Shown here piece after piece: positions 16,445-24,858 of a stretch of 64,000 bases of DNA. The number at the start of each line of letters is the position of its first letter. Position 1 is the first letter of the stretch. A model generated the notes under the pieces. The model did no database searches, had not been told where the DNA came from, and saw only the letters and a list, made by a program, of their open reading frames with translations. Origin of the DNA: JAJFJD01 sp965228975 (GTDB lineage: Bacteria > Pseudomonadota > Alphaproteobacteria > UBA8366); assembly GCA_965228975.1 (NCBI GenBank), contig OZ245851.1:4526001-4590000 (forward strand). The letters run 5' to 3'. The translations under genes and the position numbers were made by a program.

Positions 16445-17575
16445 TTAAAGAAAAAGGGTCAGGACCCCGGTGTAACCGTAAAGGCGGTTGTTGCTGATTT
16501 CGCCATTGGCGAAAAATCCGACGAGCGGAAAATCGCCCAACTCCTCCGACAGCAACTTGAGCTCCGCGTCATCGGGTCCGAACTGGTTCGGTCCGCGGGC
16601 ACAGCAAGAAAAATAAAGACCACCCCGGATCGGCGATGCGCCGGCGCGTTTCTTAAGATCCACCAGCATGCGCCGCATGTCCTGGACCGCAGTGTCATGG
16701 TCGCGGCGGCAGAACATGATGCGGTCCCCCGGCGCCACGTGCTCGCCGATGGCGATCGCGCCGGAATCCGGATCGATGCCGACCAGGTTGCGCACCATGT
16801 AATCGCCCGTGTCCGACCCCGACACGGGGATCGCCGCGAAGATGTATCCGGCGACCCGGCGAAGGTCTTTCGCCAAAACATCGCCGATATCCTCCTTGAA
16901 CACGTCGAGCGCCGGCCGGTCGTCCAACTCGAACAGGATGTTCTCTTGCGCCTGGCTGACCTCGTGGACGCTGCCGATCGGCGAACATCCCTGGGTCAGC
17001 CCCGCCTGCACCGGCACCGACTCCAGCGAGATCATGACGCCGGAGAGGCCGCCGTCTTCGACATCGTCGGCGAGCTGCGGGAAGCCGTTATTCGCCGCCG
17101 TCAATCCGCCGACCAGGAATCCGTTGGTCGCATCGGAGAATTGCTCGATCAGGTCGGGCAGTTTCTCGTTGCGCGGATCGCCATGCACCACGGTCAGCGG
17201 TGGCGCCGGGCCGTCGATCCAGGCCCGGTGCTGCGCCACGACCGGATCGACGCTGTCGGACATGCCCGAGAAAATTCGGAAGGCGTCCTCGGCGATCGGC
17301 GCCAGCATCACCGCCATCGCGGGTTCGTTGAAATATTCCTTGCCGGTGCCGCAAACGCCGAATCCGACGGTCCCGACCCAGTGGGGCACGCCGGTGGTCT
17401 GCCGCAGGAACACCGAGATGTCCTTCAGATCCGCCGCGTAGTCGTCGGTGACATACAGAAACCCGAGGCGATGCTCGGCGGTCACCGGGTCCAGTTCGAG
17501 GATGATCTTGCCGGCGGCGTCGCGCCAATGCTCGCCGGTGGCGTGCGCGGCCAGGAAGGGGGCGGCGGTGCTCAT
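16445..17575 (-). CDS. FIST-domain sensory protein
   Basis: This encodes 376 residues from ATG 17575, which overlaps the stop of the arylesterase gene (TAATG), suggesting coupling. A FIST_N domain covers about 25-205 (GTVGFGVCGTG, FLVGGLTAANNG) and a FIST_C domain about 215-360 (ARGPNQFGPDDAELKLL and GFFANGEISNN, with its typical GEI). FIST is a proposed small-ligand sensor domain, often for amino acids. Here it occurs without any fused output domain, so its partner must be a separate protein. No kinase or chemoreceptor is adjacent. Confidence 0.9.
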   Translation of the reverse strand: MSTAAPFLAAHATGEHWRDAAGKIILELDPVTAEHRLGFLYVTDDYAADLKDISVFLRQTTGVPHWVGTVGFGVCGTGKEYFNEPAMAVMLAPIAEDAFRIFSGMSDSVDPVVAQHRAWIDGPAPPLTVVHGDPRNEKLPDLIEQFSDATNGFLVGGLTAANNGFPQLADDVEDGGLSGVMISLESVPVQAGLTQGCSPIGSVHEVSQAQENILFELDDRPALDVFKEDIGDVLAKDLRRVAGYIFAAIPVSGSDTGDYMVRNLVGIDPDSGAIAIGEHVAPGDRIMFCRRDHDTAVQDMRRMLVDLKKRAGASPIRGGLYFSCCARGPNQFGPDDAELKLLSEELGDFPLVGFFANGEISNNRLYGYTGVLTLFL

Positions 17576-18192
17576 TATTGTTCTCCTAGCGCCTGCAATA
17601 CATAAGGCAACATTCGATCGACGATGACCTTGATGCCTTTCTCGTTCGGGTGGATGCCGTCCGACAGGTTGAGGTCGGGACGGGCGGCGACACCATCGAG
17701 AAAAAATGGATATAGCGGCACCTTATGCTTCTTGGCCAATTGGGGAAAGATTTCGTTGAACGCGTCGGCATATTCGCGGCCGAGATTCGGCGGCGCCAGC
17801 ATCCCGGCCAGCAACACGCGTGCTTTGCCGCTGTTGGTGCGGGTGAGGATCGCGTCCAAGTTGCGGCGCGTTTCGGCGGGGTCCAAACCGCGCAAACCGT
17901 CATTCGCGCCCAGTTCGACGATCACTAAATCCGGCTTCTCCGCCATCAGCCAGTCAAGCCGGTTCAGCCCGCCGGCGCTGGTATCGCCCGAAACACCGGC
18001 ATTGATCACCCGCGCCGTCACGCCCCGGCCGCGCAACGCCGATTCAAGCCGCGCCGTAAACCCGTCCTGCGCCGCGAGGCCGTACCCGGCGGTCAGGCTA
18101 TCGCCGAGCGCCAGAATCGTTCGCTCCTTGGCGAGCGCGAGGCCCGAGGCCAGGAAAACGACGGCGAAAGCGGTAATGCCAAACCACCGCAA
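17575..18192 (-). CDS. SGNH-family arylesterase / acyl-CoA thioesterase I (TesA-like)
   Basis: SGNH hydrolase blocks are complete: GDSLTAGYGL (Ser), INAGVSGDT (Gly), ELGANDGLRG (Asn) and DGIHPNEKG (Asp/His). The frame is open back to a GTG at 18294, but that start would collide with the divergent ABC gene. TTG 18192 gives a clean signal peptide (RWFGITAFAVVFLASGLALA), so I prefer it, with moderate confidence. The enzyme is a periplasmic lysophospholipase/thioesterase/arylesterase. Its back-to-back placement with a YbbA-like ATPase and YbbP-like permease repeats the E. coli tesA-ybbAP arrangement. Confidence 0.9.
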   Translation of the reverse strand: MRWFGITAFAVVFLASGLALAKERTILALGDSLTAGYGLAAQDGFTARLESALRGRGVTARVINAGVSGDTSAGGLNRLDWLMAEKPDLVIVELGANDGLRGLDPAETRRNLDAILTRTNSGKARVLLAGMLAPPNLGREYADAFNEIFPQLAKKHKVPLYPFFLDGVAARPDLNLSDGIHPNEKGIKVIVDRMLPYVLQALGEQ

Positions 18193-18286
18193 TCCATTGA
18201 AAAGCGGCGCCGCAGCGCCATATCCAGCGGATGCCCGCGCGGTGCCCTTACCGCGGGCCGCCCAATGACGAGGTAACGAAAAAACC

Positions 18287-19018
18287 GTGTCCACGATGCC
18301 GTCTCAATCCTCAACGTCCATGCTTCGCCTTGAAGGCGTGGAACTAACACTTGGGAGCGCCGCCGGTCAGGTCAATATCCTGCGCGGTATCGACCTTTCG
18401 GTTTCCGCCGGCGAACGGGTCAGCATCGTCGGCCCGTCGGGCTCCGGGAAGACCTCCCTGATCATGGTGATCGCGGGCCTGGAACGGGCGACCGCCGGCC
18501 TGGTTTCCGTCGCGGGCCAGGACCTCGGCGCGCTCGACGAAGACGGCCTGGCGCTGTTCCGCCGCGATACCATGGGCATCGTGTTCCAGGCCTTTCATCT
18601 GGTCCCCACCATGACCGCGGTCGAGAATGTCGCCGTGCCGCTGGAATTCGCGGGGCGGAGGGACGCCTTCGAGCGCGCGGAGGCGGAATTGGAGGCGGTC
18701 GGCCTCGGCCATCGCTTGCAGCACTATCCCGGCCAGCTTTCCGGCGGCGAGCAGCAGCGCGTCGCCCTGGCGCGCGCGGTCGCCATGGAGCCGAAATTGC
18801 TGTTGGCCGACGAGCCGACCGGCAACCTGGACAGCGATACCGGGCAACAGATCATCGACCTACTGTTCGATCTCGCGGACAAGCGCAACGCCACCCTGAT
18901 GCTGATCACCCACGACGCGACCCTGGCTGCGCGATGCGACCGCCACATCAAGCTGGCGGACGGCCGGATCGTCGACGTGACACCGCCGGCCACCGCCGCC
19001 CAACCGCTATCCGCATGA
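18287..19018 (+). CDS. ABC transporter ATPase, YbbA/LolD-like
   Basis: About 243 residues are encoded from GTG 18287; ATG 18296 or ATG 18320 are also possible starts and neither has a strong ribosome-binding site. Walker A GPSGSGKTS, the Q-loop in FQAFHLVP, signature LSGGEQQR, Walker B LLLADEPTGNLDS and a switch histidine in ITHD are all intact. This is the MacB/LolD/YbbA group, which powers FtsX-type permeases rather than channel-type importers. The TGA stop overlaps the ATG of the permease gene (ATGA), so the two form one transporter, probably moving or extracting something at the membrane-periplasm interface. Confidence 0.95.
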   Translation: MSTMPSQSSTSMLRLEGVELTLGSAAGQVNILRGIDLSVSAGERVSIVGPSGSGKTSLIMVIAGLERATAGLVSVAGQDLGALDEDGLALFRRDTMGIVFQAFHLVPTMTAVENVAVPLEFAGRRDAFERAEAELEAVGLGHRLQHYPGQLSGGEQQRVALARAVAMEPKLLLADEPTGNLDSDTGQQIIDLLFDLADKRNATLMLITHDATLAARCDRHIKLADGRIVDVTPPATAAQPLSA

Positions 19019-21543
19019 GCAACCTGCCCCTCGCCTGGCGTCTGGCGCTGCGCGAGTTGCGCGCGGGGCTGGCCGGATTCCGTGTGTTCCTCGCCTGCCT
19101 GATCCTCGGCGTAGCGGCGATCGCGGGGATCGGGTCGGTCTCGGAGAGCGTGGTCGCAGGCATCCGGGCCGACGCCCGCACCTTGTTGGGCGGCGACGTG
19201 GACCTGCGCCTGACCCACCGCGCGGCGACGCCCGAGCAGCTTGCCTGGCTCGATGCGAATACCGCGCGCCGGTCGAACATTGCCGAGATGCGTGCGATGG
19301 CGAAGACGCCCGACGGCGCGGCCCGCAATCTGGTCGAGTTGAAGGCGGTCGACGGCAAGTATCCGCTGTTCGGCGGGTTCCGTCTCGCCGACGGGACGCC
19401 GCTGGCCGACGCCATCGCCGAGCGCGCGGGCCGGTGGGGCGCGGTTGCGGAGCAGCGCCTGCTCGACAAGCTCGATGTCGGCATTGGCGATACGGTGCGG
19501 GTCGGCGACGCCGATTTCGTACTGACCGGCGTCATCGCCGAGGAAGCCGACCGCGCGACGCGCGCCTTCAACCTGGGACCGCGCCTGTTGGTCGGGTTTC
19601 CTGCCCTGCAGGCCACCAACCTGCTACAACCGGGCAGCCTGATCCGCTATCACTACCGCATCGAGGTGCCGCAGGGGAGCGGTCACAAGGCGTGGATCGC
19701 GCGGCTGAACGAGCAATTCCCGAACGCGGGCTGGCGCGTCCGCGCAATCGACAACGCGGCGCCGAATATCCAGCGTTTCGTCGACCGGGTGACGCTGTTC
19801 CTCAGCCTCGTCGGGCTGACCGCATTGCTGGTCGGCGGCGTCGGGGTGGGCAACGCGGTCAAGAGCTACCTGGATTCGCGGCTGACGACGATCGCGACGC
19901 TGAAATGCCTCGGCGGGCCCGGACCGCTGGTCTTCCAACTCTATCTGCTACAGGTGCTGGGGCTCGCCCTGCTCGCCATCGTCGTCGGCGTGGCGATCGG
20001 CGCGGCCCTGCCGTTGATCGGCGCACCGATGCTGTCGCAAAGCCTGCCGATCGAGGCGCAGGCCGGGTTCTATCCGCTGCCGCTCCTCCTGGCCGCCGTG
20101 TTCGGCCTGCTGGTCACCATCGCCTTTTCGCTGTGGCCGCTGGGGCAGGCGCGCGAGGTGCCAGCCGCCAGCCTGTTCCGTGCGGTGGTCGCGCCGCCCG
20201 ACCGCCGGCCGCGGGTGCTCTACATGGCATCGCTGGCGTTGGTGGTGCTGGCGCTGGCCGGCCTGACCGTGGCGACCGCCTACCGCCCGGGCATCGCCGC
20301 CGTGTTCGTGGTCGGCGCGATCGTCACCTTCGCGATCTTCCACGGCGCCGCGCGGGCGATCATCGCCTTGATCGACAAACTCCCGCGCCCGCGACATCCG
20401 GTGCTGCGGCTCGCCCTCGCCAACCTGTCGCGGCCGGGCACGCCGGCGGCGAGCGTCGTGCTGTCGCTGGGCCTCGGCCTGACCGTCCTCGGCGCGGTCG
20501 CGTTGATCGAGGGCAACCTCGCGAACCAGATCGACGACAATATCCCGGAGGAGGCCCCCGGCTTCTATTTCATCGACATCCAGAGCAACCAGGTGGCCGA
20601 GTTCGAGAAGCTGGTGAAGAGCTTCCCCAACGTTCAGTCGACCGAAAGCGTGCCGATGTTGCGCGGCCGGCTGATGCGCCTGAACGGCACGCCGGTGGAG
20701 GAGATCACCCCGCCGCCCGACTTCGCCTGGATCCTGCGCGGCGACCGGGGCCTGACCTGGGCGCGCACGCCGCCGAAACTCGGCAGCCGCATCACCGCCG
20801 GGGAGTGGTGGCCGGCCGACTACAAAGGCGAGCCGCTCGTCTCCTTCGACGCCCGCGCGGCCGAAGGGTTCGGCCTGAAGATCGGCGACACCCTGACCGT
20901 GAACGTGTTGGGCCGCGCGGTCACCGCCCGGATCGCCAACCTGCGCGAGATCGACTGGACCACCCTGTCGATCAATTTCGTCATGATCTTCTCGCCGGGC
21001 CTGCTCGAAGCCGCGCCGCAGTCCTACATCTCGACGGCGAAGGCCGACGACGCGACCGAGCTTGCGCTGGAACGTGCGATCACCGACCGCTTCCCGAATG
21101 TGTCGGCGATCCGGGTCAAGGAAGTGCTGGAAGGCATCAGCGAGATTCTCGACCGGCTGAGCACCGCGGTGCGCGCGATCACCGGCATCGCGGTGCTGGC
21201 GGGCGGGCTGGTTCTGGCGGGCGCGATCGCCGCGACGCGGCGCCGGCGCATTTACGACTCGGTCCTGCTGAAGGTGCTGGGCGCGACCCGGCGTGAGGTG
21301 CTGGCGACCTATTTGATCGAGTTCGGGCTGTTGGGCCTCGTCACCGCCATCGTCGCATCGGTGATCGGCACCGCCGCCGCCTGGGCCGTGATCGTCCATG
21401 TGATGCGGGCCGATTGGACCTTCATTCCGGGCGCGGTGATCGGCACCACCGCCGCCTGCATCGCGATCACGGTAATCGCCGGATTCATCGGCACCTGGCG
21501 CGCGCTCGGCCACAAGGCGGCGCCGATTCTGCGCAACGAATAG
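19015..21543 (+). CDS. FtsX-like ABC permease, YbbP family
   Basis: This encodes 842 residues from ATG 19015, overlapping the ATPase stop. The topology matches YbbP: an N-terminal TM helix (FRVFLACLILGVAAIAGIGS), a large periplasmic domain, three TM helices with an FtsX domain (around 260-400), a second TM pair, another periplasmic domain (about 480-690), and a C-terminal FtsX domain with three TM helices (from about 710). It works with the adjacent YbbA-like ATPase. Because the divergent gene is a TesA-like esterase, a role in lipid or hydrophobic-molecule handling is plausible but unproven. Confidence 0.92.
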   Translation: MSNLPLAWRLALRELRAGLAGFRVFLACLILGVAAIAGIGSVSESVVAGIRADARTLLGGDVDLRLTHRAATPEQLAWLDANTARRSNIAEMRAMAKTPDGAARNLVELKAVDGKYPLFGGFRLADGTPLADAIAERAGRWGAVAEQRLLDKLDVGIGDTVRVGDADFVLTGVIAEEADRATRAFNLGPRLLVGFPALQATNLLQPGSLIRYHYRIEVPQGSGHKAWIARLNEQFPNAGWRVRAIDNAAPNIQRFVDRVTLFLSLVGLTALLVGGVGVGNAVKSYLDSRLTTIATLKCLGGPGPLVFQLYLLQVLGLALLAIVVGVAIGAALPLIGAPMLSQSLPIEAQAGFYPLPLLLAAVFGLLVTIAFSLWPLGQAREVPAASLFRAVVAPPDRRPRVLYMASLALVVLALAGLTVATAYRPGIAAVFVVGAIVTFAIFHGAARAIIALIDKLPRPRHPVLRLALANLSRPGTPAASVVLSLGLGLTVLGAVALIEGNLANQIDDNIPEEAPGFYFIDIQSNQVAEFEKLVKSFPNVQSTESVPMLRGRLMRLNGTPVEEITPPPDFAWILRGDRGLTWARTPPKLGSRITAGEWWPADYKGEPLVSFDARAAEGFGLKIGDTLTVNVLGRAVTARIANLREIDWTTLSINFVMIFSPGLLEAAPQSYISTAKADDATELALERAITDRFPNVSAIRVKEVLEGISEILDRLSTAVRAITGIAVLAGGLVLAGAIAATRRRRIYDSVLLKVLGATRREVLATYLIEFGLLGLVTAIVASVIGTAAAWAVIVHVMRADWTFIPGAVIGTTAACIAITVIAGFIGTWRALGHKAAPILRNE

Positions 21544-21639
21544 CGCGATCACATTTCCGTGGGTGTCTTCATCCCGCCTGCATTTGGGCGACATAATTGC
21601 GGCGAGGCAAAATCCCGACACACCGCGCGGAGCATGCAG

Positions 21640-22260
21640 ATGAGAAAACGTTATTTCGCGATCCTTCCCGCCCTCGCCATCGCGGCGTTCCTGATAACAG
21701 CACGCGGCCCGGCCATCGCGAGCCCGGCGAAATACGAGATCGACCCGGCGCATGTCACTATCGCGCTGAAGGTCCGGCATATCGGCTATTACGACATGAT
21801 CGGCCTGTTCACCGACGCCGGCGGCAGTTTCATGTTCGACGACAAAGCCCCCGCCGTCTCGGACATCCGGATCGTGGTCAAGACCGGGAGCTTCTTCAGC
21901 GGTCACAAGAAGCGCGACGACCACGTGCGCAGCGCCGACTTCCTCAACGCCAAGGAATTCCCCGAAATGGTCTTCGTCGGGAAGCGGGCGGAGAAAACCG
22001 GCGACCGCACGGGCAAAATCCACGGCGACCTGACCCTGCGCGGCGTCACCAAGCCGTTGACCCTGGATATCACCTGGAACAAGAGCGGCGAGTACCCGTT
22101 CGGCGGCGGCCTGTTGGGCGGAAAACCCTATGTGGCCGGGTTCAATGCGTCGGGCAGCCTCAAACGCAGCGACTTCGGCATGACCTATGCGGTTGACAAC
22201 GGATTGGTCGGAGACGACGTGCAGTTGATCCTGGGATTCGAGGCGATTCGCCAGGATTAG
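21640..22260 (+). CDS. YceI-family periplasmic lipocalin-like protein
   Basis: This encodes 206 residues from ATG 21640, which has GGAG seven bases upstream; an in-frame ATG at 21634 is too close to that site. A signal peptide (RKRYFAILPALAIAAFLI, cleavage near AIA-SP) precedes the YceI domain: YEIDPAHVTIALKVRHIG, KRDDHVRSADFLNAKEFPEM, GDLTLRGVTKPLTLD, and a C-terminal GFNASGSLKRSDFGM. YceI folds as a beta-barrel that binds isoprenoid-type lipids such as polyprenyl chains in the periplasm. No cytochrome b561 gene, a common partner, lies next to it. Confidence 0.92.
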   Translation: MRKRYFAILPALAIAAFLITARGPAIASPAKYEIDPAHVTIALKVRHIGYYDMIGLFTDAGGSFMFDDKAPAVSDIRIVVKTGSFFSGHKKRDDHVRSADFLNAKEFPEMVFVGKRAEKTGDRTGKIHGDLTLRGVTKPLTLDITWNKSGEYPFGGGLLGGKPYVAGFNASGSLKRSDFGMTYAVDNGLVGDDVQLILGFEAIRQD

Positions 22261-22321
22261 TGGTAATTTGATTAAAATACGGGCGGATTACAGATATTTA
22301 AGGTATGAATTCCGTTGGTTA

Positions 22322-22340
22322 CGTATTGATAATCATTATA
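22322..22340 (+). promoter_or_regulatory. Fur-box-like inverted repeat
   Basis: TGATAATCATTATA at 22327-22340 matches 13 of 14 bases of the right part of the classical 19-bp Fur box, and the whole 19 bases match about 15. It is centred on an ATAAT-C-ATTAT palindrome in an AT-rich gap otherwise surrounded by GC-rich DNA. It ends 54 bases before the start of the Bax-inhibitor-1 gene, in the promoter zone. In alphaproteobacteria Fur homologues often sense manganese (Mur) rather than iron, so the effector is uncertain. Confidence 0.45.
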
Positions 22341-22394
22341 AACTTCCCAATATAGACCCCCAGACAGTCAACTGAACGGGTATGGAGGAGCAGG

Positions 22395-23132
22395 ATGGCT
22401 CTCGAACCACACTATAGCGCGCAAGGACGTACTGTAGACCGCGCAGGCGCCGATATCGACGCCGGACTGCGCTCGTACATGCTGCGCGTGTACAATTACA
22501 TGGCCCTTGGCGTCGCGTTTACCGGCGTCATTGTCCTATTCCTGGCGAATTCGCCACAGCTTCTGACGACCTTGGCCGTTGGGCCCATGAAATGGGTACT
22601 GTTCGCCGGGGTGCTCGGCATGGGCTGGTTCTCGCCCAAGATCCTGACGATGCGCAGCACGGTCGCCGCGCAGGGCTATTTCTGGCTCTATTGCGCACTC
22701 TGGGGTGTGATGATTGCGCCCTTCGTGCTGTTCATGCTGCAAACGCCGCATGGCGTCGCCGACGTATCCCGCGCCTTCTTCATCACCGCAGGCATGTTCG
22801 CCGGCGCGAGTTTCTTCGGCTACACGACCAAGAAGGACCTGTCGGGCTTCGCGACTTTCTTCATGATGGCCGCGATCGGACTGATCATCGCGATGCTGGT
22901 CAACGCCTTCCTGGTCGAGAGCACGATGCTCAGCTTCGGCATCTCGGCGCTGGTCGTCCTCGTCTTCGCGGGCATCACCGCCTACGAGACGCAGATGGTC
23001 AAGACCATGTACTACGAGGCCCCGGCCGACATGGTCACCAAGATGGCCGTCTTCGGCGCGCTGGGTCTCTACGGCAGCTTCGTCGTGATGTTCATTCACA
23101 TCTTGAACTTGATCGGCATCATGCGCGACTGA
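22395..23132 (+). CDS. Bax inhibitor-1 / YccA family membrane protein
   Basis: This encodes 245 residues from ATG 22395, preceded by a strong GGAGGAGCAGG site. Seven hydrophobic segments begin at residue 35. Family signatures are visible: RVYNYMALGVAFTG in TM1, AFFITAGMFAGASFFGYTTKKDL in the centre, and ITAYETQMVKTMY with the conserved acidic residue, followed by GALGLYGSFVVMF. Bacterial members are proton-linked calcium leak channels or FtsH-interacting proteins in the inner membrane. The gene has its own AT-rich upstream region with a Fur-box-like repeat and a terminator right after it, so it is probably monocistronic. Confidence 0.94.
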   Translation: MALEPHYSAQGRTVDRAGADIDAGLRSYMLRVYNYMALGVAFTGVIVLFLANSPQLLTTLAVGPMKWVLFAGVLGMGWFSPKILTMRSTVAAQGYFWLYCALWGVMIAPFVLFMLQTPHGVADVSRAFFITAGMFAGASFFGYTTKKDLSGFATFFMMAAIGLIIAMLVNAFLVESTMLSFGISALVVLVFAGITAYETQMVKTMYYEAPADMVTKMAVFGALGLYGSFVVMFIHILNLIGIMRD

Positions 23133-23156
23133 CCGCGCCCGCCGTTCGCGAACACG

Positions 23157-23186
23157 CCGCCCGGGCCTTGCCCGGGCGGTTTTCGT
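23157..23186 (+). terminator. Rho-independent terminator after the Bax-inhibitor-1 gene
   Basis: A perfect 10-bp GC stem (CCGCCCGGGC / GCCCGGGCGG) with a CTT loop is followed by TTTTCGTTT. It starts 24 bases after the Bax-inhibitor stop and ends just before the stop of the convergent SDR gene. Confidence 0.9.
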
Positions 23187-23191
23187 TTGGG

Positions 23192-23959
23192 CTAGATGCA
23201 GCGCCCGCCGTCGACCTCCAGGCAGACGCCGGTCAATAGGTCCGCTTCGTCGGACGCGAGATAGAGCGCCGCATTGGCGATATCGCGCGGCAGGCTATAG
23301 CGGCCGAGCGGGATATTGGCCTCGAACCGCTTGCGGTTCTCCGGCGTGTCGGCCATGCCCATGAAAGTCTCCGTCAGGCCGCTCTCGCCGATGCCGGGAT
23401 TGATGGCGCAGACACGGATGGCGTCGGGCGCCAGCTCGACCGCCATCGACTTGGTCAGGATGACCGCCGCGCCCTTGCTGCCGTTGTACCAGGTCAGGCC
23501 GGGCCGCGGCCGCACGCCCGCCGTCGACGCGATGTTGATGAACACGCCGCCGCCGCGTTTCTTGAACACCGGCACCGCATGCACCGCCGACAGATAGATC
23601 GACTTCACGTTGACCGCGTAGATCTTGTCGAACATGTCCTCGTCGACCTCGATCATTGGCTGGTTTCGGTGCGAGACGCCCGCGTTGTTGACGAAGATGT
23701 CGAGATCGCCGAACCGGTCGAGCGCCGCCTGCACCAACGCACCGACCTCGACGTTCTTCGAGACGTCCGCGCCGTGGAAAAAGGCGCGGTCCGCATCGCC
23801 CGTCGCCGTGCCGATCGCATCCACCGTCGCGGCCCCGCCGTCCGCGTTGATGTCGTTTACCACCACGCGCGCACCTTCCTCGGCGAAACGCTCGGCGATA
23901 CCCGCGCCGAAGCCAGAGCCCGCGCCGGTCACGATGGCCACCTTGTCCTTCAACCGCAT
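23192..23959 (-). CDS. Short-chain dehydrogenase/reductase (FabG-like)
   Basis: This encodes 255 residues. The cofactor loop TGAGSGFGAG near residue 11, NDINADGG after beta-2 (Asp, NAD-leaning), NNAGVSHRN, the catalytic serine in INIASTAG, YNGSK (Tyr-Lys pair) and the C-terminal GVCLEVDGGRCI are all present. It is a classical SDR acting on an unknown alcohol or ketone; similar proteins are often annotated as glucose or 3-oxoacyl-ACP dehydrogenases. It is divergent from the DUF62 gene, with about 70 bp between starts. Confidence 0.9.
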   Translation of the reverse strand: MRLKDKVAIVTGAGSGFGAGIAERFAEEGARVVVNDINADGGAATVDAIGTATGDADRAFFHGADVSKNVEVGALVQAALDRFGDLDIFVNNAGVSHRNQPMIEVDEDMFDKIYAVNVKSIYLSAVHAVPVFKKRGGGVFINIASTAGVRPRPGLTWYNGSKGAAVILTKSMAVELAPDAIRVCAINPGIGESGLTETFMGMADTPENRKRFEANIPLGRYSLPRDIANAALYLASDEADLLTGVCLEVDGGRCI

Positions 23960-24031
23960 ATCTATCCACGCCTCCTGTCACTTTAATCGCGCAGCTTGCC
24001 CCGAACGCGCCGGGTCCGCCATAGTGTCCAG

Positions 24032-24763
24032 GTGATTTTCCTGTTCACCGATTTCACCCGCGACGGCCCCTATGTGGGCCAGGTGCAGGCGGTGCTCGCC
24101 GAAAGGGCCCCCGGCGTACCCGTCGTCGACCTGATGCAGGACGCGCCCGCCTTCGCCCCGAAACCCGCCGCCTATCTGCTGGCGGCGCTGGCGGCGGACT
24201 TCCCCGAAGGGTCGATCTGCATCGGCGTGGTCGACCCCGGCGTCGGCACCGCGCGCCCGCCGGTCGTGGTCGAGGCCGACGGAACCCGCTTCGTCGGGCC
24301 CGGCAACGGATTGTTCGAACTGGCCGCCCGGCGCGCGGCGGCGGTGCAGACCCGGCGCATCGACTGGCGGCCGGAAGCCTTGTCCGACTCCTTCCACGGC
24401 CGCGACCTGTTCGCGCCGGTCGCCGCGATGCTCGCCACCAGCGATGCGCCACACGGCCTGCTCGCCCCGCAACCGGCCACAGACATCCCCGGCGCGGACT
24501 GGCCGGACGACTTGCCCGAGATCGTCTATATCGACGGATTCGGCAATCTGATGACCGGGTTTCGGGCCGAGGCCGTACCCGGGTCCGCATCGCTCCGGGC
24601 GGGCGGCGCAATTATCTCGCCGGCGCGCGTCTTCGGCGACGCGAAGCCCGATGCGCCGTTCTGGTATGCGAATTCCTGCGGCCTGGCAGAGATCGCCTTC
24701 CCGTCCGGCAGCGCGGCGGCGGCACTCGGTCTTTCGATCGGCGATACGGTTGAAATTGCATAG
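24032..24763 (+). CDS. SAM hydroxide adenosyltransferase (DUF62 family)
   Basis: This encodes 243 residues from GTG 24032 (VIFLFTDF); a TTG at 23996 is also in frame, but the family normally begins at this strand. Typical blocks are LFTDFTRDGPYVGQVQAVL, VVDLMQDAP, VDPGVGTARPPVVV, FVGPGNGLF, FHGRDLFAPVAAML and IDGFGNLMT. Family members hydrolyse S-adenosylmethionine to adenosine and methionine; they are relatives of fluorinase and chlorinase. The halogenase-specific insertion loop is not evident, so hydrolase activity is expected. Confidence 0.88.
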   Translation: MIFLFTDFTRDGPYVGQVQAVLAERAPGVPVVDLMQDAPAFAPKPAAYLLAALAADFPEGSICIGVVDPGVGTARPPVVVEADGTRFVGPGNGLFELAARRAAAVQTRRIDWRPEALSDSFHGRDLFAPVAAMLATSDAPHGLLAPQPATDIPGADWPDDLPEIVYIDGFGNLMTGFRAEAVPGSASLRAGGAIISPARVFGDAKPDAPFWYANSCGLAEIAFPSGSAAAALGLSIGDTVEIA

Positions 24764-24858
24764 GGGTTTCCACTGATAGCGAAATGCGACCGCAATCACT
24801 AAACTTATGAGACGATAGAGAGTTGGCCCGAAGCCGTTAATCGGAAATGAAGGCTACG

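Noticed and set aside
19948..22023. 691-codon open frame on the minus strand over the YbbP and YceI genes
   Set aside because: It mirrors the codon pattern of the GC-rich permease gene, has no recognisable motif, and crosses two clear genes and their gap.
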